Below, one piece after another: positions 1-8,924 of a stretch of 64,000 nucleotides of DNA (positions are counted from its first letter, which is position 1; each line of letters begins with the position of its first letter). The stretch is from the NCBI RefSeq assembly GCF_004799665.1, contig NZ_CP031310.1:3030887-3094886 (forward strand). The letters are read 5' to 3'. The stretch comes from Halapricum salinum. Its GTDB lineage: Archaea; Halobacteriota; Halobacteria; Halobacteriales; Haloarculaceae. Under the pieces are notes generated by a model, which did not search any database, was not told the DNA's origin, and saw nothing but the letters and a program-made list of their open reading frames with translations. The position numbers and the translations under genes are program-made.

Positions 1-63
1 GGTGACGTGGGTGACGGAGCGCATACCGAAAGCTACGCCACCGCCCGGCGTGTAGGTGCGTGT

Positions 64-492
64 ATGTCCGACGACTCCGGGACGGTCGTCCCCGAGGAGC
101 GCCGCGAGGAGTTGCTCGAACGCATCTCGAAACGTGGCTCGACCATCGGCGAGCGAATCCCCGAGAAGATCACTATCGACGATCACGAGATCGCCCTGCG
201 ATCGTTCGTCTGGGAGACGAAGAAGCAGGGCGTCGTGCCGCCCGAACAGCGCGACGATGTCCAGCGCGTCCGCGCGACACTCAAACGTGAGCGTGATCGG
301 CTCAAAAAGCGTCTCAAGAACGACCCGCTCTCGACTGCAGAGGCCGAATCGATCGCCGAGACGATCGTCGGGATCGATCGTGCGATCTCGGCATTGAAGA
401 GTCTCCGTGAACCTGACCTCCGCGAGCACGCACACGAAGAGTACATCGCGAGCAACAAGCGATGGATGAACTTCATCAACCAGTTACGCTAG
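64..492 (+). CDS. Conserved haloarchaeal protein, DUF5788-like
   Basis: A 142-residue soluble, highly charged protein with no membrane segment. The middle (about residues 70-120) is rich in K, R and E in a helical pattern, and the protein ends in a short aromatic tail (RWMNFINQLR). The overall pattern resembles the haloarchaeal DUF5788 family, which has no known function. The frame is open upstream to a GTG at 7, but the ATG at 64 gives the usual family length and begins MSDDSG, a typical haloarchaeal N-terminus. It converges with the RAD55-like gene, overlapping its end by four bases. Function unknown. Confidence 0.75.
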   Translation: MSDDSGTVVPEERREELLERISKRGSTIGERIPEKITIDDHEIALRSFVWETKKQGVVPPEQRDDVQRVRATLKRERDRLKKRLKNDPLSTAEAESIAETIVGIDRAISALKSLREPDLREHAHEEYIASNKRWMNFINQLR

Positions 493-1169
493 ACTTCGAC
501 CCACTCCGACGGCGAGGACGTCAGCCCAACGACCCGTGCCTGCCGGGTCCCGCCCTGTTCGCGGACCTCGATCATCCCGTCGAACGCCTGTTTGATGACC
601 TGCAACGTCTGCTCGTCGTGCGCCGCAGAATCGATCGTGAACAGTCCCAGATACCCCGCCGCGTCCAGCCGCGATGAGAGGACGTGACAGAATTTGAAAA
701 CTGTCTTGCGATCGGTATAGGTGAGCATCGTCGACAGCGAGGAGAGCGCGAGTCGGCCCTGCTGTGCGCCGCTCTCGTGGAGGCCTTCGAGTGCCTTGGT
801 GATCCCGATGCCGATGCCAGTCAGATCCCCTGGCGAGGAGACGTGATGAACGTAGATGCCATCTCCCGAGCCGTCGTTCGCACTGTCGGAGACGCAGTCG
901 ACGACCCCCAGTCGGACGGCGTCCGTCCCGGTCCTGTCTCTGAAGTTCGCGATTACGTTGTCTGCGCGGTCACCGGTCGAGACGATGACAGCTCCCTGCC
1001 CCTGTCGCGTCCCGTCGGCCAGAATCTCGTACGCCAGGTCGTCTTTCCCCGTCATTGCTGGCCCCGAAATCAGGATATTCGATCCTGGGCGCACCGATTC
1101 CAGCGCCTCGATATCGAGTACGTTTGTGAGATCGTACATGGTCCCAGATTGATCAGTGTTCGTCGCCAT
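489..1169 (-). CDS. RAD55/KaiC-like RecA-superfamily ATPase (HTR-like)
   Basis: A 226-residue protein of the RecA/KaiC superfamily. Residues 29-45 carry a Walker A-like loop (ISGPAMTGKDD), and about residues 172-177 (LFTID) look like a Walker B strand. The family resembles the haloarchaeal RAD55-like or HTR-like proteins often found beside two-component genes. Its start lies 17 bases inside the 3' end of the HalX response regulator, so the two are almost certainly co-transcribed and translationally coupled. A signalling or regulatory role, rather than recombination, is inferred from that pairing and from the short length. ATP hydrolysis is not proven, because the P-loop departs from the RadA consensus. 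Confidence 0.78.
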   Translation of the reverse strand: MATNTDQSGTMYDLTNVLDIEALESVRPGSNILISGPAMTGKDDLAYEILADGTRQGQGAVIVSTGDRADNVIANFRDRTGTDAVRLGVVDCVSDSANDGSGDGIYVHHVSSPGDLTGIGIGITKALEGLHESGAQQGRLALSSLSTMLTYTDRKTVFKFCHVLSSRLDAAGYLGLFTIDSAAHDEQTLQVIKQAFDGMIEVREQGGTRQARVVGLTSSPSEWVEV

Positions 1170-1737
1170 TGCCTAGTCCCCGAAGGGTCGCGATGAAGTC
1201 TTCGTCGTCCTCGATTCCCCCGAGCGTCTGTGATAGGTCGTCCTGTAGTTCGTTGATTCGATCTGTCAGATCCGCGTACTCCTCGCTCTCGGCGAGTTCG
1301 GCGCTGCTCTTTGTCGCTTCGAGTGTCGCCTGTTTCTCTACCAACGAGTAGTATTCCTGGAGTAGGCCGTCGTACTCCGAGCGTTCGAGGAGGTTGCCGA
1401 CCGTCTCGTGAAGCTGTTCGCTTCGGATGGGCTTGGTGAGATACGAGTCGAAGCCCATCTCCAGAATATCGAAATCGGGCTCGACAGCTGTCACCATCGC
1501 GACACGGCACTCGAACCCACTGTCGCGGATCCGCGAGAGGACTTCGTCTCCGGAGAGGCCCGGCATCATGCGGTCTAGGAGTACCACGTCGACGTCTTCG
1601 TCGAGCATGTCGAGAGCTTCGTCACCGTTCTGTGCCATCCTGACTTCGTAATCGTCCCGAAGCCAGAGATTGTACGTCTCGGCGACGTCCGGTTCGTCTT
1701 CGACGATAAGTACGACGGGTGCGTCGGGATCTGACAT
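1153..1737 (-). CDS. Response regulator, receiver plus HalX domain
   Basis: A 194-residue two-component response regulator. The receiver domain (residues 7-120) has the acidic pair E13/D14, the phospho-acceptor D55 (LLDRMMPG), T83 and K102 (TKP). Residues 125-175 form the helical HalX-type output region found in haloarchaea, and there is no classical DNA-binding domain. The 3' end overlaps the start of the RAD55-like ATPase gene. The partner kinase is not adjacent. Two seven-helix kinases at 3690 and 32909 are candidates only by being in the same window. Output is probably through protein-protein contact. Confidence 0.9.
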   Translation of the reverse strand: MSDPDAPVVLIVEDEPDVAETYNLWLRDDYEVRMAQNGDEALDMLDEDVDVVLLDRMMPGLSGDEVLSRIRDSGFECRVAMVTAVEPDFDILEMGFDSYLTKPIRSEQLHETVGNLLERSEYDGLLQEYYSLVEKQATLEATKSSAELAESEEYADLTDRINELQDDLSQTLGGIEDDEDFIATLRGLGNGDEH

Positions 1738-1920
1738 CGGCTCTCTTCGATGTGTTTACCCTCCACGTACATATCACTGTGGGTCGCGTATCGGAATCGA
1801 TACCGGAACGTAATCGGCCGAATGCGGTGTCCCTTCACAGGTTTTGGTGGCGAATTAAAGCGTCTCGTCCAGCCAGTCTGGAGCGACACGCACATCCCGT
1901 CGGTCCCGTTAGATGTGGGC

Positions 1921-2499
1921 ATGATCACGAATCTCGCCGCGGGCCAGCAGGTGTTCACGAGTAACGTCTTTCTCGTGACCGGCGAGCGCACAGTGCTGGT
2001 CGACGTCGGCAACGACTTCGACGTCTGTTCGGCCGCCCGCGAGCACGTCGACGAAATCGACGCCGTCGTCCTCACCCACACCCACCCGGATCACGTCGGC
2101 AACCTCGATACCGTCGTCTCGGAATTCGACGTCGACGTCTGGGGGTTCGACCCCGACGTTTCGGGCGTCGATCACGCCATCGAAGACGGCGAGGACGTCC
2201 AGCTCGGCGACGACGTCTACACCGCGTTGCACACGCCGGGCCACAAGAACGACCACCTCTGTCTGTACGCCCGAGCCCCGGGGATCCTCATCGCTGGCGA
2301 CCTGATCTTCGCCAACGGCGGGTTCGGTCGGACCGACCTCGAAGAAGGTGATCGCCAGCAACTACTCGAGAGTATCGACCGCGTGCGCGAGACCGTCGAC
2401 GACACGCTCGGTGAACTCCACTGCGGCCACGGCCCGAGTGTTACCAATCAGCCGTTCGATCACGTCGAACTGGCCGCACAGGCTGCCCGATTCGGCTAG
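1921..2499 (+). CDS. Metallo-beta-lactamase fold hydrolase
   Basis: A 192-residue MBL-fold metal-dependent hydrolase with the full metal set: H53-x-H55-x-D57-H58 (THTHPDH), H108 in TPGH, D127 in AGD and H170 in CGHG. It is shorter than glyoxalase II proper and lacks a substrate-specific C-terminal domain, so the substrate (thioester, phosphodiester or lactone) is not predictable. The frame is open far upstream. The ATG at 1921, or a GTG at 1915, starts the first beta strand and lies about 65 nt downstream of a TATA-like AATTAAAG near 1852. It is divergent from the response regulator and converges on the P-loop ATPase with a four-base overlap. Confidence 0.85.
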   Translation: MITNLAAGQQVFTSNVFLVTGERTVLVDVGNDFDVCSAAREHVDEIDAVVLTHTHPDHVGNLDTVVSEFDVDVWGFDPDVSGVDHAIEDGEDVQLGDDVYTALHTPGHKNDHLCLYARAPGILIAGDLIFANGGFGRTDLEEGDRQQLLESIDRVRETVDDTLGELHCGHGPSVTNQPFDHVELAAQAARFG

Positions 2500-3308
2500 C
2501 GCTCCCCTGCGATCGACACCATGGCGTCGTAGGCCCTCTCGTAGGCTGCTGCGACCTGCGACGGATCGGCCCGTGCAGAATCTTCTACCGGCGGTAATTC
2601 CAGCGTCTCGACCGGATCGACGAGTTCGGTGACGTCCTCGACCCGCTCCTCGAGGGTCCCGTGATCGGACGCCGACGAGCCGCTGGCGACCGCACACCCC
2701 TTGTCGTAGCGTTCGCCATCGAACAACCGAACCCGACGCGGCTCGACGACAGCGACGGCGTCGTGTTCCAGCGACTGGAGGGGACGAGCGACGTCGCTGT
2801 AGGACTCGATCACCGACAGCGGCTGGGTAGCGATTTCCTCGCGGAGTGACTGCTGGGTCGGCTGGTGGTGGGTTTCCATCACGTCGTTGAACGCCGCCAG
2901 CGACGAGACGTCGATGGCGTCTTCGAGCGGGAACGCACCGCGAATGTGCTCTGGGAGGTCGACAGTCGCGTTGCGGACGTAGGTTTCGCCGACGCGATCC
3001 AGCAGGAACTCCCTGCCGTCCTGGCCGAGAACACTCCCGACACCGCCGGGTTTGGGTGACCAGAGTCGGTGAATGGCGTTGATGTCCGTCGGCGTGACCC
3101 CACTAGGTGTCGCGCTGGCGAGCCGTTTTGCGTCTTTCCCGTAGAGCACGCCCGAGTCAGCCGCACTCAGGACGTCCGAGTGGCTGTACCAGTAGTCGTT
3201 GCCGGCTCTGGGTTTGTAGCCGACTGCGCCTGTCCGGTGGACCAGTCCCGTCGAGAAGGTGGTCTTTCCGGCGTCGAGTTGCTCGGCGCCCGCGACGAGC
3301 AGATTCAT
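2496..3308 (-). CDS. Predicted P-loop ATPase/GTPase (dethiobiotin-synthetase-like fold)
   Basis: A 270-residue protein starting directly with a beta strand and a deviant P-loop (GAEQLDAGKTT, residues 7-17). The variant GxxxxxAGKTT is typical of the SIMIBI-class NTPases that include dethiobiotin synthetase, CobQ-like enzymes and relatives. No membrane segment or metal site is visible. The substrate is unknown. Its start overlaps the stop of the upstream DUF5827-like gene by four bases (ATGA), so the two form a small operon. Assignment to the NTPase superfamily is fairly secure; a reaction cannot be named. Confidence 0.72.
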   Translation of the reverse strand: MNLLVAGAEQLDAGKTTFSTGLVHRTGAVGYKPRAGNDYWYSHSDVLSAADSGVLYGKDAKRLASATPSGVTPTDINAIHRLWSPKPGGVGSVLGQDGREFLLDRVGETYVRNATVDLPEHIRGAFPLEDAIDVSSLAAFNDVMETHHQPTQQSLREEIATQPLSVIESYSDVARPLQSLEHDAVAVVEPRRVRLFDGERYDKGCAVASGSSASDHGTLEERVEDVTELVDPVETLELPPVEDSARADPSQVAAAYERAYDAMVSIAGER

Positions 3309-3574
3309 TCCTGCGCGAGACCGTAGTAGCCGGGTTCGTCCTCACTCTCGGGTTCGGCGAAGACGAACGCCTCGCTGTACTTGAGCATCCACGGTATCGC
3401 CCAGTCCAGCAGGACGTTTTCCGTCTCGACGTCGAGTTCTTCGCCGGAGTCGACGCCCTGTAACAGACGCGCGACCTCGTAGATCGTGTACAGTTTGTCA
3501 GCGTCGAGTACCTCCGCAGGCTCGCGAAACTCCAGGGCACGCAGATCCTCGAAGTCCTCACGTGGTCGTGGCAT
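3305..3574 (-). CDS. Small haloarchaeal protein, DUF5827-like
   Basis: An 89-residue acidic protein. The open frame extends upstream, but the ATG at 3574 (MPRPREDFEDL) fits the family pattern, and the extra upstream codons look non-coding. Conserved-looking blocks are LYTIYEVARLLQG and NVLLDWAIPWML, followed by a short acidic C-terminus ending GYYGLAQE. It resembles the DUF5827 family, whose function is unknown. It is the first gene of a two-gene unit with the P-loop ATPase, coupled through an ATGA overlap. Confidence 0.7.
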   Translation of the reverse strand: MPRPREDFEDLRALEFREPAEVLDADKLYTIYEVARLLQGVDSGEELDVETENVLLDWAIPWMLKYSEAFVFAEPESEDEPGYYGLAQE

Positions 3575-3689
3575 AGCTCCGGATACACGATTCTCACGCC
3601 TAAATGTCCCGAAACGGTCCCACTGTCCAGAAATCAACGCCTGATATGGGGCCCGAAGATTCATCAGGTAACTCGACAAATCAGGAACG

Positions 3690-5366
3690 ATGGCCGTCCG
3701 ATTCGGGCCCTACGAGGTCCTTCTCGTGGTGGCTGCGATCGCGACCGCGGTAGTCGCCGTCTACGCGTGGCGACGCCGGGACAAACCCGGGGCGCCGTTT
3801 CTCGCGCTGATCCTGGCGAGCAACTCCGCGTGGGCTGTCGTCTCGCTCGTCGGTTCGCTTGCCCGCGGGGAGGCACTTGCCCTCCTTTCGGCGAAGCTCG
3901 TCTACCTGTTCGTTCCGGTCACAGTCACTGGTGTCTTTCTGTTTGCGCTCACCTACACCGGCCGCGAGCACTGGCTCGGCCCACGGCTGTACGCTGCCCT
4001 CGCAGTCGAGCCGATACTCCTCAATGTCGCTGTCTGGACGAACGATGTCCACGGTGCGTTCTGGACAGTCGACGGCGTAAGCGAATCGTCACGGCTCGGC
4101 TGGGACATCACCTACGACGTCCTGTTCCACGCCCACATCGGCTACTCCTATCTGCTGATGGCGGCCGCGACAGTGTGGCTCGTCCAGTTCGCACTCGGTG
4201 CGGATCGTCTCTATCAGCGCCAGATACTCGGTCTCCTTGCGAGTCTCGTGCCGCCGTGGATCGCGAACGTCCTGTTCGTCGTAAGTGCCGTGGCGGTCGA
4301 CCCGACACCGATCGCGTTCGCGCTCACTGGCCTGGGCCTCACCTGGTCGATCCTCCGTGCACGACTGCTCGACATCACGCCGATCGCACGCGCAGCTGTC
4401 ATTCAGACGATTGCCGACGGTGTGATCGTCGTCGACGATACCGGACGGGTCGTCGACGCCAACGCGACCGCACGCGAGTTGTTCGACTGGCCCGAACAGA
4501 TCGTCGGGGCCAGCCTGGAGTCCGCACTGAGTGACGAGCCTGCTGTAGCCGCTCGGATCGAGCCTCTCCTGCACGACTCCGAAGAGCGATCGACCGAACT
4601 GGAGATCGAACATCGCTTCTACACGATCGATGCTTCCCCACTCGAGGACGTTCGAGGGGAGTTTATCGGGCACGCGCTGCTGGTCCACGACGTCACCGAC
4701 CGCAAGGATCGCGAACTCGAACTCAAACGCCGAAACGAACAGCTCGACCGCTTCGCTGGTGTCGTCTCTCACGACCTCCGGAATCCACTCCACGTCGCTT
4801 CCAGTGCGCTCCATCTGGCCAAAGAGACTGGCTCGGAGGCACACTTCCACCGTGTCGAGCGCGCACATCGCCGAATGGAGCAACTGATCCAGGACCTGCT
4901 CATGCTAGCCCGCGAGGGCGAAGAGATCGCAGATCGCGAATCAGTCTCGCTGGCCGAGATCGCGCGCACATCCTGGGACACTGTCTCGACGAACGGCGCA
5001 ACGCTCGAAATCGACGGTGACAGGACGCTCCTGGCGGATCCGAACCGCCTCCAGCAACTCCTGGAGAATCTCTATCGAAACAGCGTCGAGCATACCGAGT
5101 CCGACGTCACGGTTCGGATCGCCGCGACCGACGACGGATTTCTGGTCGCAGACGACGGCCCCGGGATTCCCCGATCCGTGCGTGAGAGCGTGCTCGAAGG
5201 CGATTACTCGACTGAAGACGGCGGTCTCGGGATCGGATTGATGGTCGTCGATCACGTCGCCAGTGCTCACGGCTGGGAGCTGACCATCGGTGACAGTACC
5301 GAGGGTGGCGCTTGCTTCCGATTTTCGAACGTCGAGACTGCCGATACCGAACGCTCGGTGAACTAG
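3690..5366 (+). CDS. Membrane sensor histidine kinase (7TM-PAS-HisKA-HATPase)
   Basis: A 558-residue sensor kinase. Residues 1-215 contain about seven hydrophobic helices of the N-terminal 7TM histidine-kinase sensor type. A PAS domain follows (about 230-335), then HisKA with the phospho-acceptor H361 (VSHDLRNPL) and a HATPase domain with the N-box near N460, a G1 box DDGPGIP and a G2 box GLGIGL. All kinase signature residues are present. The stimulus is unknown; this sensor class binds membrane or small-molecule ligands. It shares its architecture with the kinase at 32909. No response regulator is adjacent. Confidence 0.92.
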   Translation: MAVRFGPYEVLLVVAAIATAVVAVYAWRRRDKPGAPFLALILASNSAWAVVSLVGSLARGEALALLSAKLVYLFVPVTVTGVFLFALTYTGREHWLGPRLYAALAVEPILLNVAVWTNDVHGAFWTVDGVSESSRLGWDITYDVLFHAHIGYSYLLMAAATVWLVQFALGADRLYQRQILGLLASLVPPWIANVLFVVSAVAVDPTPIAFALTGLGLTWSILRARLLDITPIARAAVIQTIADGVIVVDDTGRVVDANATARELFDWPEQIVGASLESALSDEPAVAARIEPLLHDSEERSTELEIEHRFYTIDASPLEDVRGEFIGHALLVHDVTDRKDRELELKRRNEQLDRFAGVVSHDLRNPLHVASSALHLAKETGSEAHFHRVERAHRRMEQLIQDLLMLAREGEEIADRESVSLAEIARTSWDTVSTNGATLEIDGDRTLLADPNRLQQLLENLYRNSVEHTESDVTVRIAATDDGFLVADDGPGIPRSVRESVLEGDYSTEDGGLGIGLMVVDHVASAHGWELTIGDSTEGGACFRFSNVETADTERSVN

Positions 5367-5431
5367 TCTACCGAGTGGTGAAGCCGCTATCGAGCGCTGG
5401 ACGCGATAAAATCGACGATGGTGTGGTCGAC

Positions 5432-6043
5432 TTACTCGTGCTTGCCGACGGTCTTCTCGTACTGCTCGGCGACGTTGTCCCAGTCGACGACCTCGAAGAA
5501 GGCGTCGATGAAGCTGCCGCGGTCCGGGCCGTAGTCGTAGTAGTACGAGTGTTCCCAGACGTCCAGTGCGAGGATCGGGTGGGCACCCCACAGCGCGCCC
5601 TGGTCGTGCTTGTCGACTTTGACATTGCGCAGCTGCTTGGCGACCGGGTCGTATACGAGCAGGGCCCAGCCACCGGCAGCACCGGCAGCGGCCTTGAACT
5701 CGCCCTTCCAGCCCTCGTAGGAACCGAAGTCCTCCTCGATGCGGTCGGCGAGGTCACCGCTGGGTTCGCCGCCGCCGTTGGGATCCATGTTGTCCCAGAA
5801 CAGCGTGTGGAGATAGTGGCCACAGCCGTTGTGGGTTACGTTTCCGATCGCGGCGGCCGACGAGCCGAAGTCCCCGCTCTCGCGGTTCTCGGCGAGCGTC
5901 GCCTCGGCGCTCTCGAGCCCGTTGACGTAGCCCTGATGATGAGTGTCGTGGTGCCACGTCAGCACCTGCTCGGAGATGTGGGGTTCGAGGGCGTCGTAGT
6001 CGTACGGGAGTGGCGGCAGTTCGGGTTCTGAATGTTCTGGCAT
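5432..6043 (-). CDS. sod: Superoxide dismutase (Mn/Fe family)
   Basis: A 203-residue iron/manganese superoxide dismutase that converts superoxide to hydrogen peroxide and oxygen in the cytosol. The four metal ligands can be placed at H31 (WHHDTHHQ), H79 (HYLHTLFW), D161 and H165 (DVWEHSYY). The ATG at 6043 was chosen over an upstream in-frame start because it begins the typical N-terminus (LPPLPYDYDALEPHIS) and sits eight bases after a strong Shine-Dalgarno GGAGG. Metal preference (Mn or Fe) cannot be settled by eye, although haloarchaeal enzymes are usually Mn. It is the only gene between convergent and tandem neighbours, so it is probably monocistronic. Confidence 0.95.
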   Translation of the reverse strand: MPEHSEPELPPLPYDYDALEPHISEQVLTWHHDTHHQGYVNGLESAEATLAENRESGDFGSSAAAIGNVTHNGCGHYLHTLFWDNMDPNGGGEPSGDLADRIEEDFGSYEGWKGEFKAAAGAAGGWALLVYDPVAKQLRNVKVDKHDQGALWGAHPILALDVWEHSYYYDYGPDRGSFIDAFFEVVDWDNVAEQYEKTVGKHE

Positions 6044-6176
6044 GTGAAATTCCCTCCATCCGATCTGTCGGCCGGAGACCTGAAAAAGGTTGAGATGCCG
6101 AATGTGATCTCCTAGCACGAACTCCTCGACGAAAACGGTATCAGCTAGGATCGATCGGGGACTGTTCTTCGACTGT

Positions 6177-6204
6177 CAGCCCCCGCTTGCCTCTGCGAGG
6201 GCTG
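6177..6204 (-). terminator. Possible terminator hairpin downstream of photolyase gene
   Basis: Arms CAGCCC and GGGCTG (6177-6182 and 6199-6204) can pair, with more GC pairing inside. The hairpin lies 17 bases past the stop of the photolyase gene and before sod, both read on the minus strand. There is no T-tract, so intrinsic termination is only a possibility. Confidence 0.35.
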
Positions 6205-6220
6205 ATTCGTTCGCTAACGC

Positions 6221-7624
6221 TTACTCACCACCCCTCGCCATCTCGAACATCGTTATCGCTTCCTCCCGCCGCTCGCTGTGATCGACGATCGGATCGGGAT
6301 ACTCTGGCGCGGCCGACCGTCGCTGGGTCAGCGACGCCTCGTGCCAGGAGTGGATGATCTCCGGCCCTGCGTCCCGAAGTTCCGGGACGTATTTTTTGAT
6401 GTACTCGGCGTCGGGATCGTAGCGCTCGCCCTGGGTCATCGGGTTGAAGATTCTGAAATAGGGCTGGGCGTCGGTCCCCGTCGAGGCCGCCCACTGCCAG
6501 CCGCCGTTGTCGTTTGCGGTGTCGTGATCGACCAGTTTCTCGCGGAACCAGTCGTATCCCTCACGCCAGTCGATGTGGAGGTCTTTCGTCAGGAACGAGG
6601 CGACGATCATCCGCACGCGGTTGTGCATGAACGCCTCTTCTCGGAGTTGGCGCATCCCGGCGTCGACGATGGGATAGCCCGTCTCGCCGTCTTTCCATGC
6701 CTGGAGTGCCTCCGGATCGTCGCGCCACGCGATGGAGTTGTCGTACTCTTTGAAGTTCTCCGTGACGACCTGTGGATTCGCTTCGAGGACCTGCGTATAG
6801 AACTCACGCCAGGCCAACTGGTCCTGGAACTCGAAGACCGACTCGCGTGCGCCCTCGCTGGGGGCGTCGGCGTGCGCTCGGTCGGTCGTATCGTACACTT
6901 CCCGAATTCCGATGGTTCCGAACTTGAGATGGGACGAGAGCCGGGACGTACACTCGTCGGCGGGATAGTCTCGACGCTCCTCGTAGCGGTAGATCGCGTC
7001 TTCACAGAACGATTCGAGGCGCTCGCGGGCGGCCTCTGTACTCGCCGACGGAATTACGGCGTCGGGCTCCTCGAATCCAAGATCGCCCAGCGAAGGCACG
7101 GGCTCGTCGTCAGCCACGTCTGCAAGGTCGTCAGAACTCGGCGCGTCCACGGGCTCGCGCTTCTCGCGGTCGTGCCACTTCTTGCTGAAGTAGGTGAACA
7201 CCGAGTACGGGTCACCCGCGTTGGTCGTGATCGAGCCCGGTTCGTGATGGACGGCGTCGTGGACGGCCTCGCGAGCGACGCCGATCTCGTCCAATTCTCG
7301 GCGAACCGCGGCGTCGCGCTCGCGTGCCAGTCCGGAGTAATCGCGACACCACGAGACCGCCTCGGCGTCGAACTTCTCTGCGACCGCAGGGACGACGTCG
7401 CGCGGATCGCCGTGGCGGATCAGCAGGTCGCTGCCGCGCTCGCGGTAGGCGTCTCGGAGCGACTGGAGGGCGTCGAGCATGAACGCGACTCTGGGTGCGC
7501 CGGCGTGGTCGAGCACCTCCTGATCGAAGACGAACAGTGGGACGACGGACTCGGTCCCCTCGGTTCGCGTCACTCCGAGGTTGTCCGCGAGCCGGAGGTC
7601 CCGCCGATGCCAGTGGATGCGCAT
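6221..7624 (-). CDS. phr: Deoxyribodipyrimidine photolyase
   Basis: A 467-residue cryptochrome/photolyase family enzyme, the size of class I CPD photolyases. The N-terminal alpha/beta domain (residues 1-130) begins MRIHWHRRDLRL, typical of the antenna-binding fold. The C-terminal FAD domain carries HNRVRM, LTKDLHIDWREG and the block GGWQWAASTGTDAQPYFRIF, which contains residues that line the FAD and pyrimidine-dimer pocket. It repairs UV-induced dimers with blue light, relevant for an organism of sunlit brines. A cryptochrome without repair activity is less likely given the intact FAD-site blocks. It is divergent from the enoyl-CoA hydratase-like gene. Confidence 0.93.
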   Translation of the reverse strand: MRIHWHRRDLRLADNLGVTRTEGTESVVPLFVFDQEVLDHAGAPRVAFMLDALQSLRDAYRERGSDLLIRHGDPRDVVPAVAEKFDAEAVSWCRDYSGLARERDAAVRRELDEIGVAREAVHDAVHHEPGSITTNAGDPYSVFTYFSKKWHDREKREPVDAPSSDDLADVADDEPVPSLGDLGFEEPDAVIPSASTEAARERLESFCEDAIYRYEERRDYPADECTSRLSSHLKFGTIGIREVYDTTDRAHADAPSEGARESVFEFQDQLAWREFYTQVLEANPQVVTENFKEYDNSIAWRDDPEALQAWKDGETGYPIVDAGMRQLREEAFMHNRVRMIVASFLTKDLHIDWREGYDWFREKLVDHDTANDNGGWQWAASTGTDAQPYFRIFNPMTQGERYDPDAEYIKKYVPELRDAGPEIIHSWHEASLTQRRSAAPEYPDPIVDHSERREEAITMFEMARGGE

Positions 7625-7714
7625 ACACTACCTACCGACGGCCGGCCCCCTGAAAGAACCGCCCAACTGATTGGGGCGGAAAACGTTTTACCCGACAGCG
7701 ATGATCTCCAATCT

Positions 7715-8494
7715 ATGACCGACGCCCCGGTGTCGATCGAGCGCTCGGAGACGGTCGTGATCTGTTCGTTCGACAATCCCGACGCGCGAAACGCCCTCAC
7801 TGCCGAGGCTGCTACCCACCTCGTCGACGCGCTCGACGGGATCGAAGACACTGATGCCCGGTGTGTCCTCTTCCGTGGCGAAGGTGACACCTTCTGTGGG
7901 AGCGGTGACGTCGCCGCACACGTCGACCGCGTGCAGGGCTCGCTCGAAGAGTCCGAGTGGCGCGACAGGCTCGACGCGACCGCCGAGGCCGTCGCCGCCG
8001 TCTACGACTGTCCGCTCCCGACCGTGGCCGCGATCGAGGGGCCCGCGTTCAGTGAGGGTGCGTGTCTCGCGCTCGCCTGTGACCTCCGCCTCGCGAGTCC
8101 CGACGCATCGATCGGATTCGGCTTTCGTCGGTTCGGACTCGCCGCCGGCGCGGGCGTGACACAGCTCTTGCCCCGGGTCGTCGGGCCCGACGTCGCCATG
8201 GAACTGCTGTACACGGGCGAGTTGGTCGACGCACGGCGTGCAGCTGATCTCGGGTTGTTCACCCGACTCTATCCAGTAGCGACCTTCCAGGACGAACTGG
8301 CGTCGCTGCTGGCGACGCTATCGACTGGCCCCGCGGCAGCGATGCAGGAAACGAAGCGACTTTGCCGGGCTGAACACTGCGACTTGCGAGCAGCGATCGA
8401 ACGGGAGTGTGAGGTCCAGGCACGGCTGGCGACGGACGCGGACTTCGAAGAAGGTGTCACTGCGTTCGTCGAGCAGCGCGATCCACAGTTTTAG
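7715..8494 (+). CDS. Enoyl-CoA hydratase/isomerase family protein
   Basis: A 259-residue crotonase-fold protein. The N-terminal block (NPDARNALTAEA), the oxyanion-hole region GEGDTFCGSGDV and the block PTVAAIEGPAFSEGACLALACDLRLAS are intact in outline. The frame is open for more than 1.4 kb upstream only because it runs antisense through the photolyase gene; the ATG at 7715 gives the family length and follows a TATA-like GTTTTA near 7685, about 28 nt upstream, consistent with a leaderless message. The substrate is unknown: a 2-enoyl-CoA hydratase in fatty-acid or amino-acid breakdown is the default. It overlaps the converging UPF0058 gene by four bases. Confidence 0.85.
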   Translation: MTDAPVSIERSETVVICSFDNPDARNALTAEAATHLVDALDGIEDTDARCVLFRGEGDTFCGSGDVAAHVDRVQGSLEESEWRDRLDATAEAVAAVYDCPLPTVAAIEGPAFSEGACLALACDLRLASPDASIGFGFRRFGLAAGAGVTQLLPRVVGPDVAMELLYTGELVDARRAADLGLFTRLYPVATFQDELASLLATLSTGPAAAMQETKRLCRAEHCDLRAAIERECEVQARLATDADFEEGVTAFVEQRDPQF

Positions 8495-8769
8495 ATCTTG
8501 GACTCGGCGTCTTCGGCGAGTTCTTTCATCCGCTTGCCGACCCGGCCGGCGTCGGAGAACTCGTCTTCGCTCATCGCGTTCGCCAGCGCGTTGCCGAGGA
8601 CGAACACGGCGTGTTTGTGCTCGCTCTTTGACTTGTGGACGTCGTCTGGCGTCACGTCGAGTTCTCCATAGGGGTCGAACAGTGAGCTGTCGATCTCGTC
8701 CTGTTCACGGAAGTACTCCATGATGGTCACCATGTGCTCGTGGAGCTCCAGAAGCTCGTCTTTGTGCAT
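8491..8769 (-). CDS. UPF0058 family protein
   Basis: A 92-residue acidic helical protein of the archaeal UPF0058 family, recognised by MHKDELLELHEHMVTIMEYF at the start and by KSEHKHAVFVLGNALA in the middle. Histidines and acidic residues in the N-terminal helix could bind metal, but no activity is known. It is the expected length and stands alone, converging with the enoyl-CoA hydratase-like gene. Confidence 0.88.
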   Translation of the reverse strand: MHKDELLELHEHMVTIMEYFREQDEIDSSLFDPYGELDVTPDDVHKSKSEHKHAVFVLGNALANAMSEDEFSDAGRVGKRMKELAEDAESKI

Positions 8770-8924
8770 CTCTATGTAGCCATAAGTGGAGACGCTGGCT
8801 TAAGGATTGCCCGCCAGTGTGTACCAGACATCGCTCTCGCCAGTGATCACTGTTGCCGGCCATTGCGGGTCGATATTCGTCGCGCTCGGTGGCGAATCAG
8901 TTCGAAATGGGACCGCTGGAAGTG

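Noticed and set aside
6278-7714. A long N-terminal extension of the enoyl-CoA hydratase-like protein
   Set aside because: It overlaps the photolyase gene antisense and has no recognisable domain; the ATG at 7715 gives the family length.
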